Source: Eubacteriales bacterium
GTDB taxonomy: Bacteria; Bacillota; Clostridia; UBA1381
DNA: 55,621 nucleotides
Assembly (NCBI GenBank): GCA_018384175.1
Contig: JAHAZB010000035.1
Location: 1 to 55,621, forward strand
Reading direction: 5' to 3'
The stretch's first letter is position 1; the number at the start of each line of letters is the position of its first letter. Shown here one piece after another: positions 1 through 8,676 of the stretch. Under the pieces are notes generated by a model. The model saw nothing but the letters and a program-made list of their open reading frames with translations, was not told where the DNA came from and did not search any database. Made by a program: the position numbers and the translations under genes.

Positions 1-25
1 TATCTATATTTTGTGGTTAATTGCA

Positions 26-54
26 TTGACAATAATGGCGGAATATGGTATAAT
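26..54 (+). promoter_or_regulatory. Consensus sigma-A promoter for the zinc-ribbon gene
   Basis: TTGACA (26-31), a 17-base spacer and TATAAT (49-54) match both consensus boxes. The start codon at 86 follows about 30 bases downstream, behind a GGGGGAA ribosome binding site. This supports the start at 86 rather than the ORF-track start at 11, which lies upstream of the promoter. Confidence 0.8.
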
Positions 55-85
55 AAGTCAAAATAAAGATACTGGGGGAAATAAA

Positions 86-373
86 ATGGCTGTAAATGTT
101 AAATGTCCTAAGTGTGGAAGTACAAAAGTTCAATTATCAAAAGAAATGAGCAAACATGGTTGTCTTTGGACTGTTTTGTTTGGTATATACTATTTTATGT
201 GGATAATGATTAAATGGTGTATAGGTTTAATGATTTTTATATGTTATGATTGGTGGATGGCAATTGTAAAGAAATCTTCTGGAAAAGGTCATGTTTGGCA
301 ATCTAAAAGATGGTTCTCTAACAGAAGAAGAATATTCTTCTGCCATGATTGTGGTCATAATTTTAGAGCATAA
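86..373 (+). CDS. Small membrane protein with split zinc ribbon
   Basis: This is a 95-residue protein of unknown function. It opens with a CPKCG knuckle near residues 7-11 and closes with CHDCG near residue 90, so the two CxxC halves could form one zinc ribbon. Between them is a tryptophan- and isoleucine-rich hydrophobic stretch (about residues 25-58) that looks like a membrane hairpin, which would place both zinc knuckles on the same face. The ATG at 86 is chosen because GGGGGAA lies about 6 bases upstream and the promoter at 26-54 would lie inside any longer version. It converges on the phage-like ORF, with only 2 bases between the two stop codons. Membrane topology and zinc binding are inferred; no function is assigned. 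Confidence 0.7.
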   Translation: MAVNVKCPKCGSTKVQLSKEMSKHGCLWTVLFGIYYFMWIMIKWCIGLMIFICYDWWMAIVKKSSGKGHVWQSKRWFSNRRRIFFCHDCGHNFRA

Positions 374-375
374 TT

Positions 376-2553
376 TTAACTATATAAATATATTTTTTTC
401 AAATCACACCTTTCGCTACTATGTGAAAGGTGTCTTTGTATTACAAACCTTTCTGCTTTGTCTCTTTCCCAACCTTTGGAGACATAATGCTCAACTGCTA
501 ATTGACAATGGTACTTACGGAACTCGTGATTTTTCCCCGTCTGTGGGAGTTCTAATGCTTTTGTAATTCTTCTTATCTCATTACTCATTGTAAGTCTTGC
601 CATTTTCTCATTTTTAGGCAAATCAAAGAGTTTTTCTGTTGGTTGCTTATCTTTTATTAACTCCTGGAAGAAAGACCTATACTGTGGCAAAATAGGTCTA
701 AAAGATACTTTTCCACCTTTGCCAATAATCTTTACTGTGTTATGACTTTCGTATCTTTTCTTTATATCTTCAGCAATATCCGAAATATGCAAAGCATCAA
801 TATGTACCTGACCTGTCTGCACAAAGAATTCTTTTAAGAAATCATTTGCTTCCTTAAGCTTTTCATTCTCACTCTCCAGCTGACGAACCCTGTCCTCTGA
901 GGATTGTGAAAACTTAATTTCATCAGTTATAGATTTAGATATTCCTGACTGTAATACTTCTTTACCGTCATCATAAACTCCGCGTCCGTGTCCACCTTCC
1001 TTAGAATCTCCAGCAGCTCCAGAAACATCTCCGTCGGCTCTTTTGCCAGTTGAACTAACGCTAAAGCTTGATGTTTTGTTGCGTTGAATCTCATTTTCTC
1101 TAATAGATCCAAAAATTCTTTCTGCCTCTCTTCTGTCATACAATACACCTTCTTCAAAATTGTTATTTGCGTATGTTATAAATATTACTTCCGGCTTACC
1201 GCGTTTGTATGTGCTCAAAATCGTCTTACCCGAAAGCTTCACTACAAATGCAAAGTCCTTCGTTCTTAAGTCTTTGTCCCAATCAAATTTATTAACAGCA
1301 TTATAATATTGCGCCCATTCAGCACGCGATAAAGCTTTGTGAAAATCATTTTTCATACTACCAACAGGCAGTGCTCTTTCAGAATAATCCTCTATTGAAA
1401 AAGAGCCTTTCTCTCCACCTGCATCTGTAATACTATTATACTCTGCAGGAGAGTATCTGTCAATCGTATCAAACTCACTGCTGCGGTATTTTTCGACTAT
1501 GTCAGAAAACACCTCGCCGTACTCATTCATACCGGCAAGCGTGTCTGCCACAAACTCCTGCCATACATCCTCTTTATTTCCATATATGGTCATATAATTG
1601 CTATACCGCTCCATAGAAAGAATTTTTTCTCTTTCTTCTTCACTCAGCCTTCCGAGAATTTCTTCCTTTACCGCCTGCATTTTAGGCTCATCCCAATTTA
1701 TATGTACATCCTCATGCTCCTGCAGTATCTGCGGTGCAAATTCTCCATCATAACGCAGATACATTTTGGACTTCCCAACTATAAATCCATCTGTTATAAA
1801 GCCGTCCTTTCCCTCAACTGTTACCTCTGCCGCTCCAATATATAGCTCTGCTGCTATCCCCTTTTCTTCCAATCCTTCTACCAAATAACGCATATCATCA
1901 TTATACGCATCCTTGTCTATTAAATCTAATTTAATTTTTCCTTCCTCATTATCCCCGACATACCTCAATGTCTTTTGCCTTGTTTTTCCTTCTGTACGAA
2001 GCTCCTTTGCTGTACTTTGGCGCTCATTTTTTGATTTCCCCTTATTTTGGAATTCATTTTCCGAAAGGCTTCCGCCTTGCTTGCCGGCACTCGCATCACC
2101 TGACCGTTTGCCGCCTTCATATAAAATACCATCTCTGCCATTTCCATTCACTCCTTCTCTTATTCCTGCTACACCTGTATTTGTAGGGACCGGCGTCCCC
2201 GACAGTCCGCTCGATAATGACATAAAATCCTTGACAGTAGCTCCGCCTCGTGATATAATCCAATTAACGAGAGTATCTTCAGAAACCGCATCAGGCAATT
2301 GGAGCCTGTTTGAGAGGATTTGTTGTATACTCTCGTTGTTTTTTGTATAGATAACATTTGCTTCATTATCGCCCAATATAGGAGATATATTCTTCTTCCC
2401 ATAAGCACTTGCCACTTGATTTTCTAACTCTATTGCACCTTGCTTATTGATATGAATTGGTATTATAACGGGGTTGCCCTTTGCATCTGCCCACATTCCG
2501 TATCTGCTTAATACATCATCTGACAAAACATTTGGGTTGATGTTTTGTGTCAA
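376..2553 (-). pseudogene. Truncated phage polyvalent protein fused to tyrosine recombinase tail
   Basis: The open frame of 725 codons has a mosaic structure. Residues about 15-110 resemble the MuF C-terminal domain of phage head-morphogenesis polyvalent proteins (a YGKKN segment, then LQLPD), so the normal N-terminus seems missing. A zincin-like segment follows, with HEDVH as the HExxH motif and a downstream EFVADT as possible third ligand. Next come a linker, an unrecognised segment and a charged coiled coil (about 570-590). The last ~120 residues look like the C-terminal half of a tyrosine recombinase: GKGGK hairpin, HEFRKYH box, HLSHSS and a terminal IYLY with the candidate nucleophile. 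The first catalytic arginine region is absent, so recombinase activity is unlikely. The start is TTG with AAGGAA about 10 bases upstream, only 75 bases from the divergent rhamnosidase gene. I infer a remnant truncated at its 5' end and joined in frame to integrase DNA at its 3' end; a genuine novel fusion is the alternative. Confidence 0.55.
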
Positions 2554-2628
2554 ATCCTTAAATTTCCTTAACTTTTCACTGCAAATATATTAACATAGAA
2601 ATAACCAAAAACCAAAGGATAAATAGGC

Positions 2629-4788
2629 ATGATTAAGAATCAGAAATGGATTAGGGCAGACTTTGCAAAGGACTACAAAACCTGCCCTGTTTTCAGAAAA
2701 GAGTTTGATGCAACAGACGTCAAGAAGGCAACCCTTGAAATCACCGCAAAGGGTATATACAATGCCGAAATCAACGGCAAAAAGGTATCGGATGAAATTC
2801 TTGCTCCCGGCTTTACGGTATATAAATACGGACATCAGTACCAGACCTACGATATAACGGATTTACTTGCAGAAGGCAAGAATACCATTGATGTTACGGT
2901 TTCCGCATTTTGGTATCACGGAAGAATCGTTCTTCTGCACAGCTCCAAGGCAAGAGAAACCGATTGGGAAGCCGAAATCATCGGTCTTATCACACTTGAA
3001 AAGAAGGACGGAAGCGTAGAATACATATCTACCGACGGAAGCTGGACGGCAGGAACGGGACCCGTTGAGTTTGCCGATATTTACGACGGCGAAATCTATA
3101 ACGCAACTAAGGAGATTTCAGGACTTGTTCCCGTAGTTGTTGATGAAAATGCCTCCACCGATATGCTTATTCCTCAAGAAGGCGAAGCCGTCAAGGAGCA
3201 TGAGATTCTCACTCCCATTGACATTATTACAACACCTAACGGCGAAACAGTGCTTGACTTCGGTCAGAATCTTACCGGTTATCCCGAAATTACCGTAAAA
3301 GCAAAGGCAGGCGATCAGATTTCTCTGTCATTTGCTGAAATCCTTGACAAAAACGGCAATTTCTACAATGAAAACTACAGAAGTGCACTTTGTCAGTATG
3401 TCTATACCTGCAAGGACGGACTTAACGTATATAAGCCGGGACTTACATTCTACGGCTTCAGATATTTAAGGGTTGACAAATTCCCCGAATCGGCAGTTCT
3501 TTCAAAGGATAACTTCAAAGCAATTGCCATCTATTCCGATTTTAAGAAGACGGGAAGCCTTGTAAGCGGCCACACAAAGCTTAATCAGCTTTTCCACAAC
3601 ATCTTCTGGGGACAGAGATGCAACCTTGTTGACATTCCCACAGACTGTCCGCAGAGAGACGAGAGACTTGGCTGGACGGGTGATGCGCAGGTTATCGCAA
3701 AGGCGGCTTCATACTGCTTCGACCTGGAAAAGTTCTTTACAAAGTGGCTTCGTGATTTGAAGTGCGAGCAGGACAACAGCGGAAACGTAAGCTTTATCGT
3801 TCCCAATCTGTTTGAGCATCACCAAATCGCCACAGCCTGGTCTGATGCTGCGGTTATCATTCCGTGGCAGATTTATTCCGCATACGGCGACAAGGAATTC
3901 TTGAAAGAAATGCTTCCTCTTATGGAAGGACACCTTGATGCAATAGTCAAGGATTCCGGTGATTTGTATGCATGGAAAACAGGTGCAAACACTCATCAGT
4001 TCGGCGACTGGCTTGGTATGGACGCTCCTGCAGGAAGCTACAGAGGTTCAACCAACCCCGAGCTTATCCAGGCGGCTTACTATGTTTACGATATTTCCCT
4101 TGTTATCAAGGCTTATGAAGCGTTGGGACTTGATGCAACAGAATACAAGGAAAGATATGCAAAGGCAAAGGAACGCTTCAACAGCGACTTTACCGAATAC
4201 AAGACACAGACAGAATGTGTTCTTGCACTCCATTTTGACCTTGCATATGACAAGGCTGCCGTTGCAAAACAGCTTGCCGAAATGGTACACTCAAACGGCG
4301 ACAAGCTGACAACAGGCTTTGTGGGTACGCCCTATCTTCTCCACGCACTTTCTAGTAACGGTTATGCCGACCTTGCATACACGCTTCTTCTCCAGGAAAG
4401 CTATCCTTCATGGCTGTTCAGCGTAAATATGGGTGCTACAACCATGTGGGAGCACTGGGACGGAATAAATGACAAGGGCGACGTATGGTCAAAGGATATG
4501 AACTCCTTTAACCACTATGCATACGGTGCTGTGGCAGACTGGGTTTATGAGTTTGCCGCAGGTATAAAGGCAGACGAAGCAGGCTTTGCAAAGGTAACGG
4601 TAGAGCCTCATCCCGATGAAAGACTGGGCAGCCTTGATGTGTCTATTGATACACGAAACGGCAAGGTTTCCTCCAAGTGGATTTATAAAAACGGCAAGGC
4701 AAGATATGAAATCTCCGTCCCCGTAGATGCTGATATCGTAATTGAAGGCAAAAAGTACAGCGTAAAGCCCGGAACATATATGTTTTAG
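2629..4788 (+). CDS. GH78 alpha-L-rhamnosidase
   Basis: This protein of 719 residues should hydrolyse terminal alpha-L-rhamnose from pectic or other rhamnosylated glycans. The GH78 signature DCPQRDERLGWTGD is intact near residues 340-353 and contains the acidic residues that position substrate and act as general acid. The downstream TMWEHWDG motif (about 605) supplies the second catalytic glutamate. The N-terminal ~130 residues form a beta-sandwich typical of the Bac_rhamnosid_N region. There is no signal peptide, so it is probably cytoplasmic and acts on imported oligosaccharides. It is shorter than many family members (850-1000 residues) but has all core motifs. AAAGGA lies 9 bases before the ATG. 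No clear promoter lies in the 75 bases separating it from the divergent phage-like ORF, and a broken hydrolase gene follows, so it may be the surviving member of a larger glycan-use operon. Confidence 0.93.
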   Translation: MIKNQKWIRADFAKDYKTCPVFRKEFDATDVKKATLEITAKGIYNAEINGKKVSDEILAPGFTVYKYGHQYQTYDITDLLAEGKNTIDVTVSAFWYHGRIVLLHSSKARETDWEAEIIGLITLEKKDGSVEYISTDGSWTAGTGPVEFADIYDGEIYNATKEISGLVPVVVDENASTDMLIPQEGEAVKEHEILTPIDIITTPNGETVLDFGQNLTGYPEITVKAKAGDQISLSFAEILDKNGNFYNENYRSALCQYVYTCKDGLNVYKPGLTFYGFRYLRVDKFPESAVLSKDNFKAIAIYSDFKKTGSLVSGHTKLNQLFHNIFWGQRCNLVDIPTDCPQRDERLGWTGDAQVIAKAASYCFDLEKFFTKWLRDLKCEQDNSGNVSFIVPNLFEHHQIATAWSDAAVIIPWQIYSAYGDKEFLKEMLPLMEGHLDAIVKDSGDLYAWKTGANTHQFGDWLGMDAPAGSYRGSTNPELIQAAYYVYDISLVIKAYEALGLDATEYKERYAKAKERFNSDFTEYKTQTECVLALHFDLAYDKAAVAKQLAEMVHSNGDKLTTGFVGTPYLLHALSSNGYADLAYTLLLQESYPSWLFSVNMGATTMWEHWDGINDKGDVWSKDMNSFNHYAYGAVADWVYEFAAGIKADEAGFAKVTVEPHPDERLGSLDVSIDTRNGKVSSKWIYKNGKARYEISVPVDADIVIEGKKYSVKPGTYMF

Positions 4789-4809
4789 TCTTAGAAAAGA
4801 GAAACCCTT

Positions 4810-5067
4810 ATGAATCATTTTGTCGATAAAATATAAGAGCGTCTGACTGACGATGACAAAAAAACAGTATGCTGATATTTACGAGCCGACAGTTGTTGCC
4901 GTTCCCGATAAAAATGCTGGAACAAAGTTACCGTCATGCGTGACGGCAGAATAAGAGTCTACGGAGACTATAACCAGATAAGCATATTCGACCACGGAGA
5001 ATTCCGTTGCTACAAGGAGTCATTAGACGGCGGTCTTTCCTGGAAAAAGCAGACCGCTATCAAATAG
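4810..5067 (+). pseudogene. Remnant of a BNR/Asp-box exo-hydrolase
   Basis: An ATG at 4810 just behind the rhamnosidase stop begins MNHFVDKI, then meets an in-frame TAA. The same frame continues sensibly (ERLTDDDKKQYADIY, EPTVVAVPDKN) and then shifts frame into NKVTVMRDGRIRVYGDYN and SLDGGLSWKK. That last stretch is an Asp-box (SxDxGxxW), the hallmark of BNR-repeat sialidase-like beta-propeller hydrolases. The frame ends at TAG 5065-5067, where transposase-like sequence begins. The nonsense codon, frameshift and truncation together make this a decayed gene, probably once co-transcribed with the rhamnosidase. The exact enzyme class cannot be told from about 80 residues. Confidence 0.6.
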
Positions 5068-5129
5068 AGTTTTACTGCGTAGATGATTTAGTACCGAAGA
5101 ATCATCTGCTTAGAAAAATAGAAGAAGCA
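5049..5129 (+). mobile_element. IS1182-type transposase N-terminal fragment
   Basis: In the frame of the 5007-5237 ORF, residues about 15-41 read ADRYQIEFYCVDDLVPKNHL and continue LRKIEEA. This matches the conserved N-terminus of IS1182-family transposases, typically (F/Y)xxLDDLVPxDHLLRKI. Nothing recognisable as the rest of the transposase follows, so this is a scar. It overlaps the last codons of the broken Asp-box gene in another frame. The remaining sequence to 5236 is unassigned; I see no intact gene in it. Confidence 0.55.
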
Positions 5130-5236
5130 AAAAGGAGTGGCAGGAACACAGTGAATTCGAGCAGCTTTCCTGCGATGAATGAACTGTTGTTCCAACAGGC
5201 CCCAACGGGGAAATCCCTCCTTCTCCGCTATACGTA

Positions 5237-5273
5237 AAATCCGCATAATAGCTTAAGGCTATTATGCGGATTT
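5237..5273. terminator. Bidirectional terminator hairpin
   Basis: A perfect 16-bp inverted repeat (AAATCCGCATAATAGC, loop TTAAG) has T-rich sequence on the plus side and A/T tracts at both stem ends. It lies just past the 3' end of the minus-strand membrane gene and past the decayed plus-strand region, so it can stop transcription from both directions. Confidence 0.8.
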
Positions 5274-5274
5274 A

Positions 5275-5868
5275 TTATTTCGTATACAATATCTGCTTAG
5301 ATATCCTGCTTTCACAATACTCATATACTTCAACAACTATATTATCTTCAAAAACAAAGGTAAGCATTACAGGGTCTATAAAATTCATATCAATTTGATA
5401 CTCTATCAAGTCTTCACCGTTTGTATCGGCAAAGGGCATATCCGGTGTACCGAGAAGTGCTGTTACATCCTCCCTTGTCATATCCGAAAAGTCGGTTTGA
5501 TTTGTCATATCACTAACCATATAATGTCTTACTTCAGGATAAGTCTGCCACTTTTCTGTATTAAAGCCCTTAAAGTACAGACGTACCGAAAAAATTATAC
5601 CCACTGATATAAACGCATATGTAATTATTGATACAACTGAAAGCAGGGCTGCTTTTCTTAGTGGCAGTTTTGAGCGGAACTTTATAATCACGGGTGCCAC
5701 AAATGCAATAATCGGTAATATAAAGTAAACAAAATGCCAAAGCTCTTTCCCCAGTATATTCATCATTACATCATCAAATAACTGCATCAGAACAGACAAA
5801 ACGAATATTCCAAAGGTAATAAAAGCACTTAAAATCAACCACAATATAGTGTTTGTTATATTATTCAT
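5275..5868 (-). CDS. Membrane protein with BamE/SmpA-like tail
   Basis: The protein has about 197 residues, function unknown. Three hydrophobic segments (roughly residues 8-30, 45-65 and 75-100) are followed by an extracytoplasmic or cytoplasmic domain. That domain contains MTREDVTALLGTP, the pattern seen in BamE/SmpA-like folds, which often occur in small envelope proteins. It is the last gene of the MBOAT-DHHW operon, 3 bases after the DHHW stop if the first ATG is used. The second ATG (5868) is preferred because AAGGG then sits 6 bases upstream instead of 1. A role in the same polymer-modification pathway is inferred from position only. Confidence 0.65.
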   Translation of the reverse strand: MNNITNTILWLILSAFITFGIFVLSVLMQLFDDVMMNILGKELWHFVYFILPIIAFVAPVIIKFRSKLPLRKAALLSVVSIITYAFISVGIIFSVRLYFKGFNTEKWQTYPEVRHYMVSDMTNQTDFSDMTREDVTALLGTPDMPFADTNGEDLIEYQIDMNFIDPVMLTFVFEDNIVVEVYEYCESRISKQILYTK

Positions 5869-5877
5869 TTCCATCCC

Positions 5878-7068
5878 TTACTCAAACTCAAACAAATCCT
5901 TACTGTCAGACAAGCCGCTATAAAAAACAATTACATAATCGGGCTTGATTTTTTGTATATACTCTGACATTTTCAGCTTATCGCCCACATATCCGGAATT
6001 TTCACGAATATCAACTACATACGTCTCCCCCATTACAAGCGACAAAAACGGCACAAGTGCACACGCATAGGAATCGCGGATAATAACAATTTTCTTGCCG
6101 TCGGGGTTTTTGTGATTTATTATAATCTGTTCTCTGAAATCTCCGCCGCTGTAAGTTACATAAGGGTTCAGGCTATAATGGTCTTTAACTTCCATATTAT
6201 TCATATAAAGAACCGTTTCGGTGAAGTCGCCTTCCCTCACAGAATTTTTATATGGCTGTTTCTCGGTGAGACTCGTCTCAAACTTTGGTGTAATAACCTC
6301 AAAGTCATCCGCTCCGTATGGAGTAAAGTTAATACCTACCTTCTTGCCCTGCGAGCCTAAAAACCAGTCCTCATAGGTTTCAATATTATAATTATCTATA
6401 TCGAGAATTGCCTTATCATATTTCACATCAAGCCTGTTGGAAATCCTTTCAGATGCCCAAAGTCCCCATCGTGGTTTCCAATGATGGTCGGTTACAAAGA
6501 ACATTTCCTCAGCTGTGATTTCTTCATCCGCTGCCGTTTCTATCAGACTCAAAAATGGAATATTCCTCGATTTTATCATTTCAGAAAATCTGTAGCAATT
6601 AGAGATTGTGTAATCGGTTACATTTGGCGGATATGAAAAATCATAACCCTTCATCGGAGCCATAACATACAAAAATTCCGCCCCATTATCTTTGGCATCC
6701 GCATAGAGCTTGCTGACATTTTCGGCATAAGACTCAAGTGTATTATTCTCTGCCTTACCGCGCATACTTCCAAGATAGCCATTATCTGCTCTTACAACCG
6801 TAATATCATCCTTTACAACAACACGTGTACCTATAAGACGATTAAATGTTGAATATGCATTCATTGCCCAATCGTGATACGAAAGGTTCGAGATAACTGT
6901 TTTTTCGGTGTTGTCAGTAAACGTATCAAAAGCATCAAAAACACCTTTTTCTGCCGTATCGGTCTTAAATACCGAGAAGTCATTTTGAAGTTGTTCTCTA
7001 AGATTTTCCGAACACAGTCCTCCGACTATTATAACCGCCGAAAGTACAAATACAAATATATGCTTCAT
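5878..7068 (-). CDS. DHHW-family / AlgX-like SGNH O-acetylation protein
   Basis: The 396-residue protein has one N-terminal hydrophobic segment (residues 3-20) acting as signal anchor and an exported domain. The VTDHHWKPRWG motif (about residue 195) is the signature of DHHW/AlgX/AlgJ-like SGNH-fold proteins that work with membrane-bound O-acyltransferases. IVIIRDSYACALVPF (about 328) supplies the nucleophile-type serine block. It follows the MBOAT gene with 11 bases between them, with GGAGG 5 bases before ATG. By analogy with alginate acetylation, the MBOAT partner passes acetyl groups across the membrane and this protein attaches them to, or otherwise processes, an extracellular polymer. The substrate is unknown. 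Confidence 0.85.
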   Translation of the reverse strand: MKHIFVFVLSAVIIVGGLCSENLREQLQNDFSVFKTDTAEKGVFDAFDTFTDNTEKTVISNLSYHDWAMNAYSTFNRLIGTRVVVKDDITVVRADNGYLGSMRGKAENNTLESYAENVSKLYADAKDNGAEFLYVMAPMKGYDFSYPPNVTDYTISNCYRFSEMIKSRNIPFLSLIETAADEEITAEEMFFVTDHHWKPRWGLWASERISNRLDVKYDKAILDIDNYNIETYEDWFLGSQGKKVGINFTPYGADDFEVITPKFETSLTEKQPYKNSVREGDFTETVLYMNNMEVKDHYSLNPYVTYSGGDFREQIIINHKNPDGKKIVIIRDSYACALVPFLSLVMGETYVVDIRENSGYVGDKLKMSEYIQKIKPDYVIVFYSGLSDSKDLFEFE

Positions 7069-7079
7069 AGTAGCCTCCG

Positions 7080-8492
7080 TCAGAAATTAAAGTAGATAAA
7101 CGGATTGTAGGAATTGCTGACAAGTCCCGAAATGCAAAGCGCAAACAATGCCGTCAACGCAACTGCATAAATCACATCTCCCACAAATCCAGACTTTATC
7201 CTTGTCAACTGCTTGGTAGCCGGAGTTGAGCAAATCGCACCAATCGCAAGAAGTACAAAGCTCTGCGTAAAATATCCCGTAAAAATGCCATCAGCCAAGC
7301 CTGCACCGGTAATACCAAACATTATACCTATATATCCCATCGCATCGGATATCGAGTCCGCACGGAAAATTACCCAGCCAAGTATAACAAACAGCATAGT
7401 GTAAAGCCATTTAAGCAGATTTGGTATTTTCCAATTATTGAAGCCCGAAAGCTTTTCAAAGCAGAGGAGAACAAAATACATAAGTCCCCATACAAGAAAA
7501 GTCCAGTTTGCACCGTGCCATATGCCTGTCAGTGCCCATACCGCAAAAAGATTTAATACCAGTCTTGGCTTTTTAACTCTACTTCCGCCAAGAGGAAAGT
7601 AGACATAATCCCTGAACCACGAGCCTAATGAAATATGCCATCTCCGCCAGAATTCAGTTATGGAGTGTGATATGTACGGATAATCGAAGTTCTCAAGGAA
7701 ATGGAAACCGAACATTTTTCCCAAGCCTATTGCCATATCGCTGTAACCCGAAAAATCAAAGAAAATCTGGAATGTGTATGCGATTGCACCAAGCCACGCC
7801 ATTGCAGTTGAAAGCTCGTCTGTCGGTGCAAGTTCAAAAGCCTTGTCCGCAAGAAGTGCAAAGTTATTCGAAAGAATAACCTTCTTTCCGAGACCTATAA
7901 TAAACCTGGAAAATCCACCGAAGAAATCTTCTGTATTTTCACGTCTGTTTTTTATTTCATAAGCAACCGTTTCGTATCTTACGATAGGTCCTGCAATAAG
8001 TTGAGGAAAAAATGCAATATAAAGTCCGACATTCAAAATATTCTTTTGTACTTCTCCCTTGCCCCTTGCAACGTCTAACACGTATGACATTGCCTGAAAG
8101 GTAAAAAAGCTTATTCCGATAGGAAGTACAATTTTACTTATAACAGGACTTGTGCCAAATATACTGCAAATAATACTCTCGGCAAAGTTAAGATACTTAA
8201 ACACAAACAGAAGACCGAGGTCAAAAATACAGGTAGCGATAATTGCAAGCCGTATACCGATTTTACTTCCCTTTCTTTTTGCTCTGTCAACCATAAGACC
8301 GAAAAACCAGTTTACTATAATTGAAAGCATCATTACCAATACAAATTTAGGTTCACCCCACCCGTAGAAGAAGATGCTCGCCGCAAACAGAAACAGATTT
8401 TTCAGGAAAAGACTTCTATAAAAAAGAAGATAATATGCCATTATCACAATCGGCAAGAAGAAATATATAAAGATTGTGCTGGAAAAAAGCAT
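7080..8492 (-). CDS. MBOAT-family O-acyltransferase (AlgI/DltB-like)
   Basis: A polytopic membrane protein of 470 residues, with about ten or more hydrophobic segments, that should move acyl groups to the outer face of the membrane for polymer O-acetylation. GIWHGANWTFLVWG carries the invariant MBOAT histidine, and the FSGYSDMAIGLG and EFWRRWHISLGSW blocks are typical of AlgI-like members. The ORF-track start at 8594 is rejected: a consensus promoter lies at 8530-8558, and GGAGG is placed 8 bases before the ATG at 8492, giving the usual N-terminus MLFSSTIFIYFFLP. It is first gene of an operon with the DHHW protein and a small membrane protein. Confidence 0.92.
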   Translation of the reverse strand: MLFSSTIFIYFFLPIVIMAYYLLFYRSLFLKNLFLFAASIFFYGWGEPKFVLVMMLSIIVNWFFGLMVDRAKRKGSKIGIRLAIIATCIFDLGLLFVFKYLNFAESIICSIFGTSPVISKIVLPIGISFFTFQAMSYVLDVARGKGEVQKNILNVGLYIAFFPQLIAGPIVRYETVAYEIKNRRENTEDFFGGFSRFIIGLGKKVILSNNFALLADKAFELAPTDELSTAMAWLGAIAYTFQIFFDFSGYSDMAIGLGKMFGFHFLENFDYPYISHSITEFWRRWHISLGSWFRDYVYFPLGGSRVKKPRLVLNLFAVWALTGIWHGANWTFLVWGLMYFVLLCFEKLSGFNNWKIPNLLKWLYTMLFVILGWVIFRADSISDAMGYIGIMFGITGAGLADGIFTGYFTQSFVLLAIGAICSTPATKQLTRIKSGFVGDVIYAVALTALFALCISGLVSNSYNPFIYFNF

Positions 8493-8529
8493 TATACCTA
8501 TCCTCCGTAACATAGTATAATTCAAAAAA

Positions 8530-8558
8530 ATTATATCATAAACAAAAAATGGTGTCAA
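8530..8558 (-). promoter_or_regulatory. Consensus promoter of the MBOAT-DHHW operon
   Basis: On the minus strand, TTGACA (8553-8558), a 17-base spacer and TATAAT (8530-8535) are exact consensus boxes. The expected start of transcription is near 8523, about 30 bases before the MBOAT start codon. Confidence 0.85.
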
Positions 8559-8604
8559 TGACAGAAAATTGGCATTAAAACAACATAAAAGCACAAAATT
8601 GATA

Positions 8605-8633
8605 TTGACATCAGATTATCTTTATGGTAAAAG
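8605..8633 (+). promoter_or_regulatory. Probable promoter of the DUF5107 gene
   Basis: TTGACA (8605-8610) is followed at 17 bases by TAAAAG (8628-8633), a 4/6 match to the -10 box. It is divergent from the MBOAT promoter and 40 bases before the DUF5107 start codon. Confidence 0.5.
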
Positions 8634-8676
8634 TTAGTTGATGTAAAAATAACAGCAATAAGGCGGAGGAAAAACA

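Noticed and set aside
8493-8594. N-terminal extension of the MBOAT gene in the ORF track
   Set aside because: It would place the consensus promoter and the ribosome binding site inside the coding region; the family N-terminus begins at 8492.
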